A stretch of 40,004 nt of DNA from RUG14223 sp051881075 (GTDB lineage Bacteria > Bacillota > Clostridia > Oscillospirales > Acutalibacteraceae), in NCBI GenBank assembly GCA_051881075.1, contig JBJEPE010000078.1:1-40004 (forward strand). The letters run 5' to 3'. The notes beneath the pieces were generated by a model, which saw only the letters and a list, made by a program, of their open reading frames with translations, made no database searches and had not been told where the DNA came from. Of the stretch, positions 7,752 to 15,944 are shown one piece after another; the first letter of the stretch is position 1; every line of letters starts with the position of its first letter. The translations under genes were made by a program, and so were the position numbers.

Positions 7752-9032
7752 TCATGACTTAACGGCATTATCCTTAACCAAGTTCATGGCACGCTCTGCG
7801 CCGATGTCCTTTTTGATCTCTTCGACAGGAATAATGTTCTTTATTCTGTCTGCCGACATTTTATAAGCCTCTGCAAGCTTATTGTACTCTGCCTCAACAT
7901 CGTCATCGGTTATCTCGAAGCCTTCAAGCACAGCAATCTTTTCAAGAGCAAGTCTAAGCTTTACTCTAATCTCTGCCTGTGGCCTGTACATATCACGCAG
8001 ACCGTTTATATCTGTGCCCATGTACTGTGAGTATGTCTTAATATCAAGACCCTGCTGTCTAAGACGGGCATCAAGCTCCTCTACCATTTCTTCAGCTTTA
8101 TTGGTGTACATAGCCTCAGGAATTTCACCCTGCAAAAGCTCTACAAGCTTATTAACTATCTGATCTTCAACATCAGTTTCAGACTCATTCTTAAGCTTTT
8201 CTGCAAGCTTCTCGGAGATTTCTGCCTTATACTCTTCAACCGTGTCCTTCTCGCTTACATCCTTAACAAATTCATCATCAAGCTCAGGAAGCTCACGCAC
8301 CTTTATCTCATGGAGATTGATCTTGAACTCTGCATCCTTGCCCTTAAGCTCCTCTGCCTGATAATCATCAGGGAACTTAACGAAGATGCTGAACTCTTCA
8401 CCTGTTGTATGTCCTACTATCTGCTCCTCAAAGCCGGGGATAAATGAATTTGAGCCGAGTGAAAGGTCATAGTTTTCTGCCTTACCGCCGTCAAAAGCAA
8501 CGCCGTCTACAAAGCCTTCAAAATCAATAACTGCGATGTCGCCGTTCTGAGCAGCTCTGTCCTCTACTGTGATAAGTCTGCCGTTACGCTCTCTTACTCT
8601 GTTAATTTCTTCATCTATAAGCTCGTCTGTTACTTCTGTTGACTTAGGTGTAACCTCTATACCCTTATAACCCTCTATAGTAACCTCAGGCATAACTGTA
8701 ACTACAGCGGTAAAGGTGAAGCCCTCTTTACCTACGCTTACTACATCAAGGTCTATTCTGTCACGTACAACATCAAGGTTTGCCTCTTTTATAGCGGCAT
8801 CTAATGCTTCAGGATATACGCTCTGCATAGCATCATCATAGAATATCTGCTCGCCGTAAAGCTTCTCTACCATTGCTCTTGTAGCCTTGCCCCTACGGAA
8901 TCCCGGTATATTCATCTTTTTAACTTCTTTGCGGTAAGCCTTATTGATAGCATTGTCAAATGTCTGTGCATCAACCTCTACCTCTAGCTTTACTCTGTTT
9001 GTTTCAACTTTTTCAAATGTTTTTAAGCCCAT
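7752..9032 (-). CDS. tig: Trigger factor
   Basis: Ribosome-associated chaperone and peptidyl-prolyl isomerase that meets nascent chains at the exit tunnel. The 426-residue product has the N-terminal ribosome-binding domain with the signature GFRRGK (44-49), the FKBP-type isomerase domain (about 155-245, with DFEGFVDG and FIPGFEEQIVG), and a helical C-terminal chaperone domain with abundant E and K. Length and architecture are normal. The start ATG at 9032 has AGGAGG 8 nt upstream. It has its own candidate promoter and leads the tig-clpP-clpX-lon group. Confidence 0.96.
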   Translation of the reverse strand: MGLKTFEKVETNRVKLEVEVDAQTFDNAINKAYRKEVKKMNIPGFRRGKATRAMVEKLYGEQIFYDDAMQSVYPEALDAAIKEANLDVVRDRIDLDVVSVGKEGFTFTAVVTVMPEVTIEGYKGIEVTPKSTEVTDELIDEEINRVRERNGRLITVEDRAAQNGDIAVIDFEGFVDGVAFDGGKAENYDLSLGSNSFIPGFEEQIVGHTTGEEFSIFVKFPDDYQAEELKGKDAEFKINLHEIKVRELPELDDEFVKDVSEKDTVEEYKAEISEKLAEKLKNESETDVEDQIVNKLVELLQGEIPEAMYTNKAEEMVEELDARLRQQGLDIKTYSQYMGTDINGLRDMYRPQAEIRVKLRLALEKIAVLEGFEITDDDVEAEYNKLAEAYKMSADRIKNIIPVEEIKKDIGAERAMNLVKDNAVKS

Positions 9033-9070
9033 TGTATTTTCCTCCTATATTTTTGCAATATATCTTTTTG

Positions 9071-9099
9071 ATTATAGCATACTATTCCGATAATTTCTA
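9071..9099 (-). promoter_or_regulatory. Candidate promoter of tig
   Basis: On the minus strand a perfect TATAAT -10 (9071-9076) preceded by TGC (extended -10), with a 17-nt spacer and a weak -35 TAGAAA (9094-9099; 4 of 6 matches). It is 38 nt upstream of the tig start, between tig and the upstream metallophosphoesterase gene. Confidence 0.6.
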
Positions 9100-9130
9100 T
9101 CTTTTTTTAAAAATTATGTTATTTATATAA

Positions 9131-9823
9131 TTATCTTATTAAAACCGGGAAAAATTCTGTGTAATCACATGAAACAAGCGTAAATTTTATGCCCTTATAT
9201 TCGCCTATTACAGCCCTTTTACCTGCCGTTGTACCATGAATATGACCGTAATAACATTTTTTTATACCACGCTGTATAAGTGTCTGCATTATTTCATCAC
9301 ACTCAAAATCGGCATAAACCGGCGGATAATGTATAAAAGCTATAGGTTCCCCGTCAAGCTTCATAGCGGCATCTATAGAAGCATTAAGTCTGCCGACTTC
9401 ACGGTTTAATACTTTAAGGTCAGCCTCACTTGATCCGCAATCGTAAAACCAACCTCTGGTACCGCATACGGCAATATTATCAGCCAAAACGGCAGAATTA
9501 AATACTATCTCTATACTGTCAAAGCCTTTAAGCTTAAAAAAATCTTCTATCTTCTTTCTGGTTACCCACCAGTAATCGTGATTTCCCTTTAAAATCAGCT
9601 TTCTGCCCGGCAAATTATGTATAAACCTGAAATCTGCCTCTGCCTCATCCAAGCGCATTGCCCACGATATATCGCCTATTATCACAACGGTATCTGTCGG
9701 CTTAACTATGGCACGCCAGTTCTTTTCAAGGCGTTCAACATAATTATTCCAGCCGTTAAAGATATCCATAGGCTTATCGGTACCAAGCGATAAGTGAAGA
9801 TCGGCAATAGCAAATACCGCCAT
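9131..9823 (-). CDS. Calcineurin-like metallophosphoesterase
   Basis: A 230-residue predicted cytosolic dinuclear-metal phosphoesterase. The family motifs are complete: DxH as ADLH (Asp8, His10), GDISW (50-54), GNHD (80-83), a single H in FIHYPP (His165) and GHIHG (193-197). The substrate cannot be deduced; relatives act on nucleotides, phosphoproteins or phosphodiesters. The ATG lies only 5 nt after the thrC stop and has no good Shine-Dalgarno, which suggests translational coupling to thrC. Nothing in the neighbours points to a specific role. Confidence 0.88.
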   Translation of the reverse strand: MAVFAIADLHLSLGTDKPMDIFNGWNNYVERLEKNWRAIVKPTDTVVIIGDISWAMRLDEAEADFRFIHNLPGRKLILKGNHDYWWVTRKKIEDFFKLKGFDSIEIVFNSAVLADNIAVCGTRGWFYDCGSSEADLKVLNREVGRLNASIDAAMKLDGEPIAFIHYPPVYADFECDEIMQTLIQRGIKKCYYGHIHGTTAGKRAVIGEYKGIKFTLVSCDYTEFFPVLIR

Positions 9824-9828
9824 AGTTC

Positions 9829-11340
9829 TTAAATGCCAAGCGCAGATAAAACGTACTCCGGCATTTTGTCTGCTTCAGTCACATTGTTAAAACGTACCGT
9901 CTTATTCTCAAGCTGTGCAAGCGGTGCAGGAACAGCAACTCCGGTTAAGCTATTAAGACGCTCTACTATGGCAAACTCACTTTTGGGAATGATGCCTGCC
10001 GGGTCAATAGCCTCAAGCACACTTTTCGAGAATTTATAAGGACTGGCCGTAGATGCAAGGATGCACGGTGTTTGCGAGTCGCCCGTTTCGTCTACATACT
10101 GTTTATATACATTCACTGCAACGGCTGTATGAGTGTCGCAGAGGTAGTTGCTCTCAGCATAAACCTCTCCTATAGTTTTCTTAGTATTCTCATCATCACA
10201 GCAACCGGCAAAAAATCTGTCTGATATGAGTGAGAATACGTCATCGTCAACCTTATATTTTCCCGTAGTTTTCAGCTCCGACATCCATCCCTTTACTTTC
10301 TTGTCATCTTCGCCGCAGGCATGATACAAAAGGCGTTCAAGGTTACTTGAAACCAATATATCCATTGACGGAGAAATAGTTGTATAGAAATGTCTGTTAC
10401 GGTCGTAAACACCTGTTCTGATAAACTCTGTAAGTACATTGTTTGAGTTGGACGCACAGATGAATTTTTTTATAGGTAAGCCCATAATACCGGCATAGTA
10501 TGCGGCAAGTATGTTACCGAAATTACCTGTAGGAACTACTATGTTTACCTTATCACCGCTATTAATCTTGCCTGCATTCACAAGGTCGCAGTATGCGGAT
10601 ACGTAGTAAACTATCTGTGGGAGAAGTCTTCCCCAGTTTATAGAATTTGCGCTTGAAAAGATCATGTTGTTTTTCTCAAGAGCCGAAATTATCTCTTCAT
10701 TGGTGAATATAGCCTTAACGCCTGTTTGAGCATCGTCAAAGTTACCCTTTATTGCACATACGTTTACGTTGTTGCCCTCCTGAGTATTCATCTGGTGCTT
10801 TTGCATTGGGCTAACGCCGTTTTGCGGATAGAACACAACTATCTTAGTTCCGTCTACATCCTTAAAACCTTCAAGTGCCGCCTTACCGGTATCTCCCGAT
10901 GTAGCAACCAGAATTACAGCCTGCTTACCGTTCTGCGTCTTTTTAACGGACTTAGTAAGCAAATGCGGAAGTATCTGCAATGCCATATCCTTAAATGCCG
11001 ATGTAGGGCCGTGCCAAAGCTCTAATATATTCATATCTGCGTTGCCGTACTTAACGCTTGAAAGCGGAGCAGGAACGCTACTGCTGCCGAACTTTTCAAC
11101 AGTATATGCCTTGGTTACGCACTCGTCTATCTCCTCAGCGGTAAAATCATCAAGAAAATCCGCAAAAATCTTTTTTGCTCTGCCGCAATAATCGGTTGCT
11201 CTGAGAGCCGCAAAGTCGCTTTCACTATACTTAGGCAGCTCTACCGGTACAAAAAGTCCGCCATCATTAGCTATACCGTGTGCTATAGCCTCAGCCGCAG
11301 TAACTTTTACGCTTTTGTCAACCGTGCTGTTGTACTTCAT
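9829..11340 (-). CDS. thrC: Threonine synthase
   Basis: PLP enzyme converting O-phospho-L-homoserine to L-threonine. I choose the ATG at 11340, which has GAGGG 7 nt upstream, over the ATG at 11358; the product is 503 residues, the longer class of threonine synthase. The PLP lysine is Lys117 in HGPTSAFKDMALQ, and the phosphate-binding loop VATSGDTGKAAL is at about 144-155. The N-terminal DGGLFVPVELP is also characteristic. No other threonine-pathway gene (hom, thrB) is adjacent. It is followed by a metallophosphoesterase gene in the same unit. Confidence 0.95.
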   Translation of the reverse strand: MKYNSTVDKSVKVTAAEAIAHGIANDGGLFVPVELPKYSESDFAALRATDYCGRAKKIFADFLDDFTAEEIDECVTKAYTVEKFGSSSVPAPLSSVKYGNADMNILELWHGPTSAFKDMALQILPHLLTKSVKKTQNGKQAVILVATSGDTGKAALEGFKDVDGTKIVVFYPQNGVSPMQKHQMNTQEGNNVNVCAIKGNFDDAQTGVKAIFTNEEIISALEKNNMIFSSANSINWGRLLPQIVYYVSAYCDLVNAGKINSGDKVNIVVPTGNFGNILAAYYAGIMGLPIKKFICASNSNNVLTEFIRTGVYDRNRHFYTTISPSMDILVSSNLERLLYHACGEDDKKVKGWMSELKTTGKYKVDDDVFSLISDRFFAGCCDDENTKKTIGEVYAESNYLCDTHTAVAVNVYKQYVDETGDSQTPCILASTASPYKFSKSVLEAIDPAGIIPKSEFAIVERLNSLTGVAVPAPLAQLENKTVRFNNVTEADKMPEYVLSALGI

Positions 11341-11451
11341 ATTTATTCCCTCTTTCATGGTGTTTTATTTATTGCCGTTTATTTAATACTTAAGTGACTT
11401 ACCGTATAGAGGTAAAATTCTATATAGTAAATATCATACGCCGATATTGTA

Positions 11452-12384
11452 TTACAAAGTAGCGGATTTGTCAAAGGTATTAAAGAAATTATATGCGTTT
11501 TCATAAAAAATTTTATCTACAAGAGTTTTTTCATATCCTTTTTTAATAAATTCATTGTATAAATAAGGAATGCTCTCCACCCCGACTATATCATCAGGCA
11601 TATCAGAGCCGTCAAAATCCGAACCGATAGAAATTGTATTTTCACCGCCCAGCTCTAAAAAATGCTCAGCATGGCGCAGTATATCATCTACTGTAACAGA
11701 CTTATTCTCAGACAGGAAAAACCTGTGAAAATTAAGCCCCACTATACCGCCCATATCCCGTATTATTTTGAACTGTTCATCGGTAAGGTTGCGCCTATGC
11801 GGGCAAACGGTTCGTGAATTTGAGTGCGAAGCAACTATCGGGCGTTTTGCTATACGTAGGATATCGTAAAAAAGCTTGTCGCTTGCGTGAGAAACATCTA
11901 CAACTATATTACATTGCTCCATCTCACTTATAAGCCGCTTACCGAAGTCAGTTATCCCGATATCCGTATCAGCTCCGCCGCCTGCCTCACATTCGCCATT
12001 CCAGGTAACGGTCATCATGCCCACGCCGTCACGTTGCAAAGCTTTCAATCTGTCTATCCTACCGCCTAAAGCGGCACTGCCCTCTACGGTCAGCATAAGA
12101 TTTACAGGGCTATCTTCTACGGCATCAAATGTACCGTCAAGCTTACGGATTTTTTTATCGACAGAAACGGCAACATCCGTATATAGCCTATCTACAGCGG
12201 AACTGTACAGGTTAAATGCACGCTCCCCCCGTAAATCGTCGGGTATCCATACCGCCATGCACTGCACCCATTTATCAAAGCTTTTACTTTTGTCAAATGA
12301 AACCTCATAGTTATTGCTGTTTATATTGCCGCCAACGGTAACACATTTATAAAGAGTGTCACAATGCAGGTCAAAAAACCGCAT
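11452..12384 (-). CDS. Membrane dipeptidase family (peptidase M19)
   Basis: A 310-residue zinc dipeptidase of the renal-dipeptidase-like M19 family, predicted to hydrolyse dipeptides including ones with a C-terminal D-residue. Visible metal-site motifs are DLHCDT (His7, Asp9), VEGSAALG (Glu101), DVSHAS (His166), ASHSNSR (His187) and GSDFDG (254-259). No signal peptide or membrane segment is evident, so it is probably cytosolic despite the family name. Its start overlaps the end of the YraN gene by 14 nt, with AGGAGGGGG just upstream, indicating co-transcription. Confidence 0.9.
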   Translation of the reverse strand: MRFFDLHCDTLYKCVTVGGNINSNNYEVSFDKSKSFDKWVQCMAVWIPDDLRGERAFNLYSSAVDRLYTDVAVSVDKKIRKLDGTFDAVEDSPVNLMLTVEGSAALGGRIDRLKALQRDGVGMMTVTWNGECEAGGGADTDIGITDFGKRLISEMEQCNIVVDVSHASDKLFYDILRIAKRPIVASHSNSRTVCPHRRNLTDEQFKIIRDMGGIVGLNFHRFFLSENKSVTVDDILRHAEHFLELGGENTISIGSDFDGSDMPDDIVGVESIPYLYNEFIKKGYEKTLVDKIFYENAYNFFNTFDKSATL

Positions 12385-12763
12385 AATCCCCCTCCTGCCA
12401 TAAAGCGTTCTCTATATGATTTATTTCCTTTACCGTCATGTTTTGTGTATCTACCGTAACCTCAACTATATCAAAGCGCGGTTGAAGCTCGCACTTATTT
12501 TCATTCAAATACATATATGCCGTCTTAAATATCTTATCGATCTTAGATTTTGTTACAGCCTCAACAGGTGTAAGCATAGAATTAAGCTTTCTGGTTTTAA
12601 CCTCTGTAAATACAATATAATTTTCATACTTTGAGATTATGTCAATTTCTCCGCATCTTTTTGTATAATTTTTTGTTAAGGTAATAAAGCCCTTTTCTTT
12701 TAGGTATTCTTCAGCTATCTTTTCACCGAAATTTCCTATATCCTTAGTAGTTATCTTACCCAT
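12371..12763 (-). CDS. UPF0102 / YraN family nuclease-fold protein
   Basis: A 130-residue member of the YraN family, with the restriction-endonuclease-like core GEIDII (38-43) followed by FTEVKTRK (52-59), the D...ExK arrangement of the PD-(D/E)XK fold. The N-terminal IGNFGEKIAEEYLKEKGF is typical. The in vivo role of the family is not well defined. It is usually found, as here, close to rnhB and rbgA. The start ATG has GGAGG 5 nt upstream, and a candidate promoter lies directly upstream. Confidence 0.9.
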   Translation of the reverse strand: MGKITTKDIGNFGEKIAEEYLKEKGFITLTKNYTKRCGEIDIISKYENYIVFTEVKTRKLNSMLTPVEAVTKSKIDKIFKTAYMYLNENKCELQPRFDIVEVTVDTQNMTVKEINHIENALWQEGDYAVF

Positions 12764-12783
12764 ACAGTCCTCCGAAATCGCAA

Positions 12784-12811
12784 TTTATACGTTTACGGTA
12801 ATTTTTATCAA
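12784..12811 (-). promoter_or_regulatory. Candidate promoter of the yraN-dipeptidase unit
   Basis: On the minus strand TTGATA (12806-12811), a 16-nt spacer and TATAAA (12784-12789), about 20 nt upstream of the YraN start. The untranslated leader would be very short, which lowers confidence. The rest of the 181-nt gap up to rnhB is AT-rich with no strong hairpin. Confidence 0.45.
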
Positions 12812-12944
12812 ACAAAAGTGCAATTTTTATAAACTCAGTATTAATGCGGCATTTAAATATGTAAAGTTAAGTAGCTTTATATATTTTTGTTTCCGAATTG
12901 GAATAAAAAAGTGCTATTTTGTAGATTAATACTTTTATTTCTAA

Positions 12945-13547
12945 TTACTTATCGAGTATATTTTTCAAAAAGCTTCTTCTATGTACAGGTGACGGACCGT
13001 ATTGCCTGATGAGCTCCATATGTAGCTTAGTACCGTAGCCCTTATGCTTCTCAAACTGATACTGTGGATACTGTACCGCCATTTCTTTCAGCAGTCTATC
13101 CCTGCTTACTTTAGCCAATATAGATGCACAGGCTATAGACATTGACTTAGCGTCACCCTTTACGATCGATTGACACGGTATATCAAGGTCAGGTGTTTTG
13201 TTACCGTCTATAATAGCATAATCAGCCTTTATGCTAAGGCCTTCAACCGCACGTTTCATTGCGAGCATAGTAGCATTGAGTATATTTATCTCTTCTATTT
13301 CTTCAACGCTTGCCCAAGCAACGCTCCATGCAAGCGAATTTTCTTTTATTATATCAAATAGCTGTTCACGCTTTTTTTCCGAGAGCTTTTTTGAATCATT
13401 AACACCATCAATTATGAGTCCGTGAGGTAATATAACTGCGGCGGCACATACAGGACCTGCCAGCGGACCTCTGCCTGCCTCGTCTACACCGCATACATTT
13501 TCAAATCCGTTTGAATTAACAATACCTTCGTATAAAAGCCAATCCAT
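12945..13547 (-). CDS. rnhB: Ribonuclease HII
   Basis: Endonuclease that cuts the RNA strand of RNA-DNA hybrids and removes misincorporated ribonucleotides. The ATG at 13547 has GAGGTGG 5 nt upstream and gives 200 residues; the longer frame starts with TTG inside rbgA. The signature CGVDEAGRGPLAGPV (19-33) supplies catalytic Asp22 and Glu23; further acidic residues are Asp114 (IIDGNK) and Asp150 (KVSRD). The family-specific C-terminus HKGYGTKLH and SPVHRRSF is present. It follows rbgA by 10 nt, with its ribosome binding site overlapping the rbgA stop codon. Confidence 0.96.
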   Translation of the reverse strand: MDWLLYEGIVNSNGFENVCGVDEAGRGPLAGPVCAAAVILPHGLIIDGVNDSKKLSEKKREQLFDIIKENSLAWSVAWASVEEIEEINILNATMLAMKRAVEGLSIKADYAIIDGNKTPDLDIPCQSIVKGDAKSMSIACASILAKVSRDRLLKEMAVQYPQYQFEKHKGYGTKLHMELIRQYGPSPVHRRSFLKNILDK

Positions 13548-13557
13548 ACTATCCACC

Positions 13558-14421
13558 TCAAATTTTTTCAAGAGTTATACAGCCAAGCTTGGCGTTACGA
13601 AATTCCTCAAGTAACGTTATTGACGCACGCTCTGTATCTATCTCTCCGCCGGATATTAAAAATCCACGCTTTTTGCCTATTCTTTGCAAAAGCTCATATG
13701 CAGTGATATCGTCAAAGTCACTGCTATCAAGCTTATAACGCTCCGCAAGCTGTGTTTTATAGTCGGCTTTCAATATTTCAAGTAATCTTACGGCAAGCTG
13801 TTCGGTATCTATCACCTGATCTTTCACCGCACCGGTAAAGGCAAGTCTTTCACCTACAAGCATATCATCAAATTTAGGCCAAAGTACACCGGGAGTATCA
13901 AGCAGTTCAAAACCTTTGCCTATAGTAAACCATTGATTGCCTCTGGTAACACCGGGGCGGTTCTCTACCTTTGCGCTGTCCTTCTTAGCCATTCTGTTTA
14001 TGAAAGAGGACTTACCTACGTTCGGTATTCCTACTATCATAACGTGTATGCTGTGACCCTTCATGCCCTTTTCAGCCCATGAATTGATTTTATCCTGCAA
14101 TAGCTTTTTTACCTCAGGGATAAAGACATTAAGTCCTTTACCTGTTTTACAGTCAACAGGTATAGCCGGAATATTATATTTTTTGTAATGCTCTATCCAA
14201 CGTGCCGTTTCTCTTTTATCCGCCATATCGCACTTATTCATCAAAATAAGTCGTGGCTTATTGCCCAAAAGCTTATCAAGATCGGGGTTGCGGCTACTTA
14301 CCGGTATACGTGCATCTATTATTTCAACAACCGCATCAACAAGCTTCAGGCTTGCCTGAATTTGCCGCTTGGTACGCGTCATATGTCCCGGAAACCATTG
14401 TATATTCTGCGCTTCACTCAT
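13558..14421 (-). CDS. rbgA: Ribosome biogenesis GTPase RbgA/YlqF
   Basis: Circularly permuted GTPase required for late 50S subunit assembly, 287 residues. As expected for a permuted enzyme, G4 NKCD (62-65) comes before G1 GIPNVGKSS (131-139), followed by the G2 region PGVTRG (156-161) and G3 DTPG (175-178). The N-terminal IQWFPGHMTRTKRQI is diagnostic. The start ATG has AAGGTGATG upstream. It heads an rbgA-rnhB unit and is preceded by a candidate promoter covered by a 21-bp dyad. Confidence 0.96.
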   Translation of the reverse strand: MSEAQNIQWFPGHMTRTKRQIQASLKLVDAVVEIIDARIPVSSRNPDLDKLLGNKPRLILMNKCDMADKRETARWIEHYKKYNIPAIPVDCKTGKGLNVFIPEVKKLLQDKINSWAEKGMKGHSIHVMIVGIPNVGKSSFINRMAKKDSAKVENRPGVTRGNQWFTIGKGFELLDTPGVLWPKFDDMLVGERLAFTGAVKDQVIDTEQLAVRLLEILKADYKTQLAERYKLDSSDFDDITAYELLQRIGKKRGFLISGGEIDTERASITLLEEFRNAKLGCITLEKI

Positions 14422-14479
14422 TTTACATCACCTTTTTACATTAATCAACAATAGATTGTTTTTTCTTGGCAATTCCGCA

Positions 14480-14507
14480 TAAATACTAACTTTACACACT
14501 GTGTAAA
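14480..14507 (-). promoter_or_regulatory. Candidate promoter of rbgA-rnhB
   Basis: On the minus strand TTTACA (14502-14507), a 16-nt spacer and TATTTA (14480-14485), 59 nt upstream of the rbgA start. The -35 box and much of the spacer lie inside the palindrome at 14489-14509. Confidence 0.45.
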
Positions 14508-14509
14508 GT
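14489..14509. promoter_or_regulatory. Perfect 21-bp palindrome, candidate operator
   Basis: The core TTTACACA-C-TGTGTAAA is flanked by AC on the left and GT on the right, giving a perfect odd palindrome centred on base 14499. There is no T-tract after it, so it is not a terminator. Its overlap with the candidate rbgA promoter suggests a repressor site. The binding protein is unknown. Confidence 0.5.
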
Positions 14510-14559
14510 ATTACAGTTTTACATATTATCCCGCATTAAAACAGTCTAAAAACCAATAA

Positions 14560-14587
14560 AAAGGACGTTTCTGCGGAAACGCCCTTT
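14560..14587 (-). terminator. Intrinsic terminator of lepB
   Basis: Arms 14560-14571 and 14576-14587 (AAAGGaCGTTTC with GAAACGcCCTTT, one mismatch) around the tetraloop TGCG. On the minus strand the stem runs into TTTTTATTGG. It lies 31 nt after the lepB stop. Confidence 0.85.
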
Positions 14588-14618
14588 AATATCGAAATTT
14601 TAAGCTTATAAAAACGAA

Positions 14619-15254
14619 TCAATATAAATTACGTATCCTGTCAAACGGATAGATTATAAACTGCGCCTTACCTATGATGTTCTCTACAGGGATAGTTCCG
14701 ATAACACTGTAACGGCTGTCTTGTGAGATAGGTCTGTTATCGCCAAGTACAAATACCTCTCCCTCTTTTATTACGCTTGGTATCTCCGCAGTTCCTCTGG
14801 TTAAGTAGCTAAGCTCTTCATCAATATACGGCTCATCTATTACCTCTCCGTCAACGGTTATTACTCCGGTCTCAAAGTCAATATCAAGAGTTTGTCCACC
14901 TACTGCAATAACACGCTTGATAATAGGCTTGTCATATTCTGCGCCGTGGCTAATAACTACGATATCACCCGGTTTAGGAGTATAAAAAAGGTTAGTAACA
15001 ATTACCTTATCTTCATTAAGCAGAGTATTCTCCATTGAACTACCGCTAACCTCTACCATTCTGAATACAAATGTAAGTATAATAACAACTATGATTATTG
15101 CCGAGGCAATGGCCTGCATCCATTCATAACAGCTTTTAGTAAAAGATGCCGAAGAATTCTTCTTTTTATCCTTACGCTCGTCCGGATCACGTGGCCTTTG
15201 TACGCCTATAACATAATGGTCATACGAAGATTTGCCGTTCTCATAATCAGCCAT
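14619..15254 (-). CDS. lepB: Signal peptidase I
   Basis: Membrane-anchored serine/lysine protease that removes signal peptides from secreted proteins. The 211-residue product has a charged cytosolic N-terminus, one membrane segment at about 47-67 (hydrophobic run AIIIVVIILTFVF), then the catalytic Ser73 in SGSSMENTL and the general base Lys113 in KRVIAVGG. The box-D/E motif GDNRPISQDSR is near 167-177. This single-span layout is the Gram-positive SipS type. The start ATG has GGAAGGA about 10 nt upstream. It lies between rplS and rbgA, a common Bacillota arrangement (rplS-lepB-rbgA-rnhB). Confidence 0.95.
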   Translation of the reverse strand: MADYENGKSSYDHYVIGVQRPRDPDERKDKKKNSSASFTKSCYEWMQAIASAIIIVVIILTFVFRMVEVSGSSMENTLLNEDKVIVTNLFYTPKPGDIVVISHGAEYDKPIIKRVIAVGGQTLDIDFETGVITVDGEVIDEPYIDEELSYLTRGTAEIPSVIKEGEVFVLGDNRPISQDSRYSVIGTIPVENIIGKAQFIIYPFDRIRNLY

Positions 15255-15282
15255 TAATTATCATTCCTTCCCATCAATACGC

Positions 15283-15288
15283 ATTATA
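15283..15288 (-). promoter_or_regulatory. Possible extended -10 promoter of lepB
   Basis: Minus strand TGT-TATAAT, an extended -10, 28 nt upstream of the lepB start. The matching -35 position (ATATAG) is poor, so this is tentative. Confidence 0.3.
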
Positions 15289-15391
15289 ACATCTATAATA
15301 TGCTCCTATATTTTAAATTCATCATAAAATTAAATTAAATTTTATATTAACAATTTTAATTACAGAGTCTATGTACGTCTAAAAGCAGAAA

Positions 15392-15423
15392 GGGAGAACA
15401 ATGTTTACCTCACACCTTCTCCC
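15392..15423 (-). terminator. Probable terminator of rplS
   Basis: GGGAGAA (15392-15398) pairs with TTCTCCC (15417-15423) around an 18-nt loop, 14 nt after the rplS stop. On the minus strand it is followed by TTTCTGCTTTT, a moderate T-tract. Confidence 0.55.
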
Positions 15424-15436
15424 CTCACTCCGGTTG

Positions 15437-15781
15437 TTATCTGATTTGCTCTTTAACCTTAGCTGCCTTACCAACTCTGTCACGAAGATAATAGAGCTTA
15501 CTTCTTCTGACTTTACCGTATCTGACAACTTTAATTGCTTTTACATTCGGTGAGTGAAGCGGGAATACACGCTCAACACCAACACCGTATGAAACACGTC
15601 TTACGGTAAAGGTTTCAGCAACTCCGCTACCCTTACGAGCAATTACGGTACCCTCAAATAACTGAATTCTTTCTCTGTCGCCCTCACGGATATTAACGTC
15701 TACTCTTACAGTATCGCCGATGCCGAACTCAGGGATTTCTTCTTTGACAGAGCTTTGTGCAATAAGTTTTAATGCATCCAT
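15437..15781 (-). CDS. rplS: 50S ribosomal protein L19
   Basis: A 114-residue ribosomal protein at the 30S-50S interface. The sequence matches the family along its length: FGIGDTVRVDVNIREGDRER, QLFEGTVIARKGSG, TFTVRRVSYGVGVERVFPLHS, then KVRRSKLYYLRDRVGKAAK. The start ATG has AGGAGG about 9 nt upstream. It is probably transcribed alone from the strong promoter at 15902-15930, after a structured leader, and ends at the hairpin 15392-15423. Confidence 0.97.
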   Translation of the reverse strand: MDALKLIAQSSVKEEIPEFGIGDTVRVDVNIREGDRERIQLFEGTVIARKGSGVAETFTVRRVSYGVGVERVFPLHSPNVKAIKVVRYGKVRRSKLYYLRDRVGKAAKVKEQIR

Positions 15782-15895
15782 TGTAAAAATTCCTCCTGTT
15801 TTACAGACATTCTTACCTTACGGCAGAGGACTGTCCGCTTCATTGCCGAATAAATCGGGCAGTGAACCCCGTCTAAAAAGACGGATTCCAAATGC
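15782..15895 (-). promoter_or_regulatory. Structured 5' leader of rplS, candidate L19 autoregulatory leader
   Basis: About 113 nt lie between the predicted transcription start and the rplS start codon. On the minus strand it holds a hairpin CCGTCT-TTTT-AGACGG, then a second with CCGA/TCGG, then ACAG...CTGT pairing close to the ribosome binding site. An L19 leader family is known upstream of rplS in low-GC Gram-positives; I cannot confirm a match without a covariance model. Confidence 0.4.
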
Positions 15896-15901
15896 TTAAA
15901 T

Positions 15902-15930
15902 ATTTTATCATATATTCTAAGAAAATGCAA
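15902..15930 (-). promoter_or_regulatory. Strong promoter of rplS
   Basis: On the minus strand TTGCAT (15925-15930), a 17-nt spacer and TAAAAT (15902-15907), with TGA just before the -10 (extended -10). This is among the best promoter matches in the window and fits a ribosomal protein gene. Confidence 0.75.
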
Positions 15931-15944
15931 CTACTTTTTTAAGT

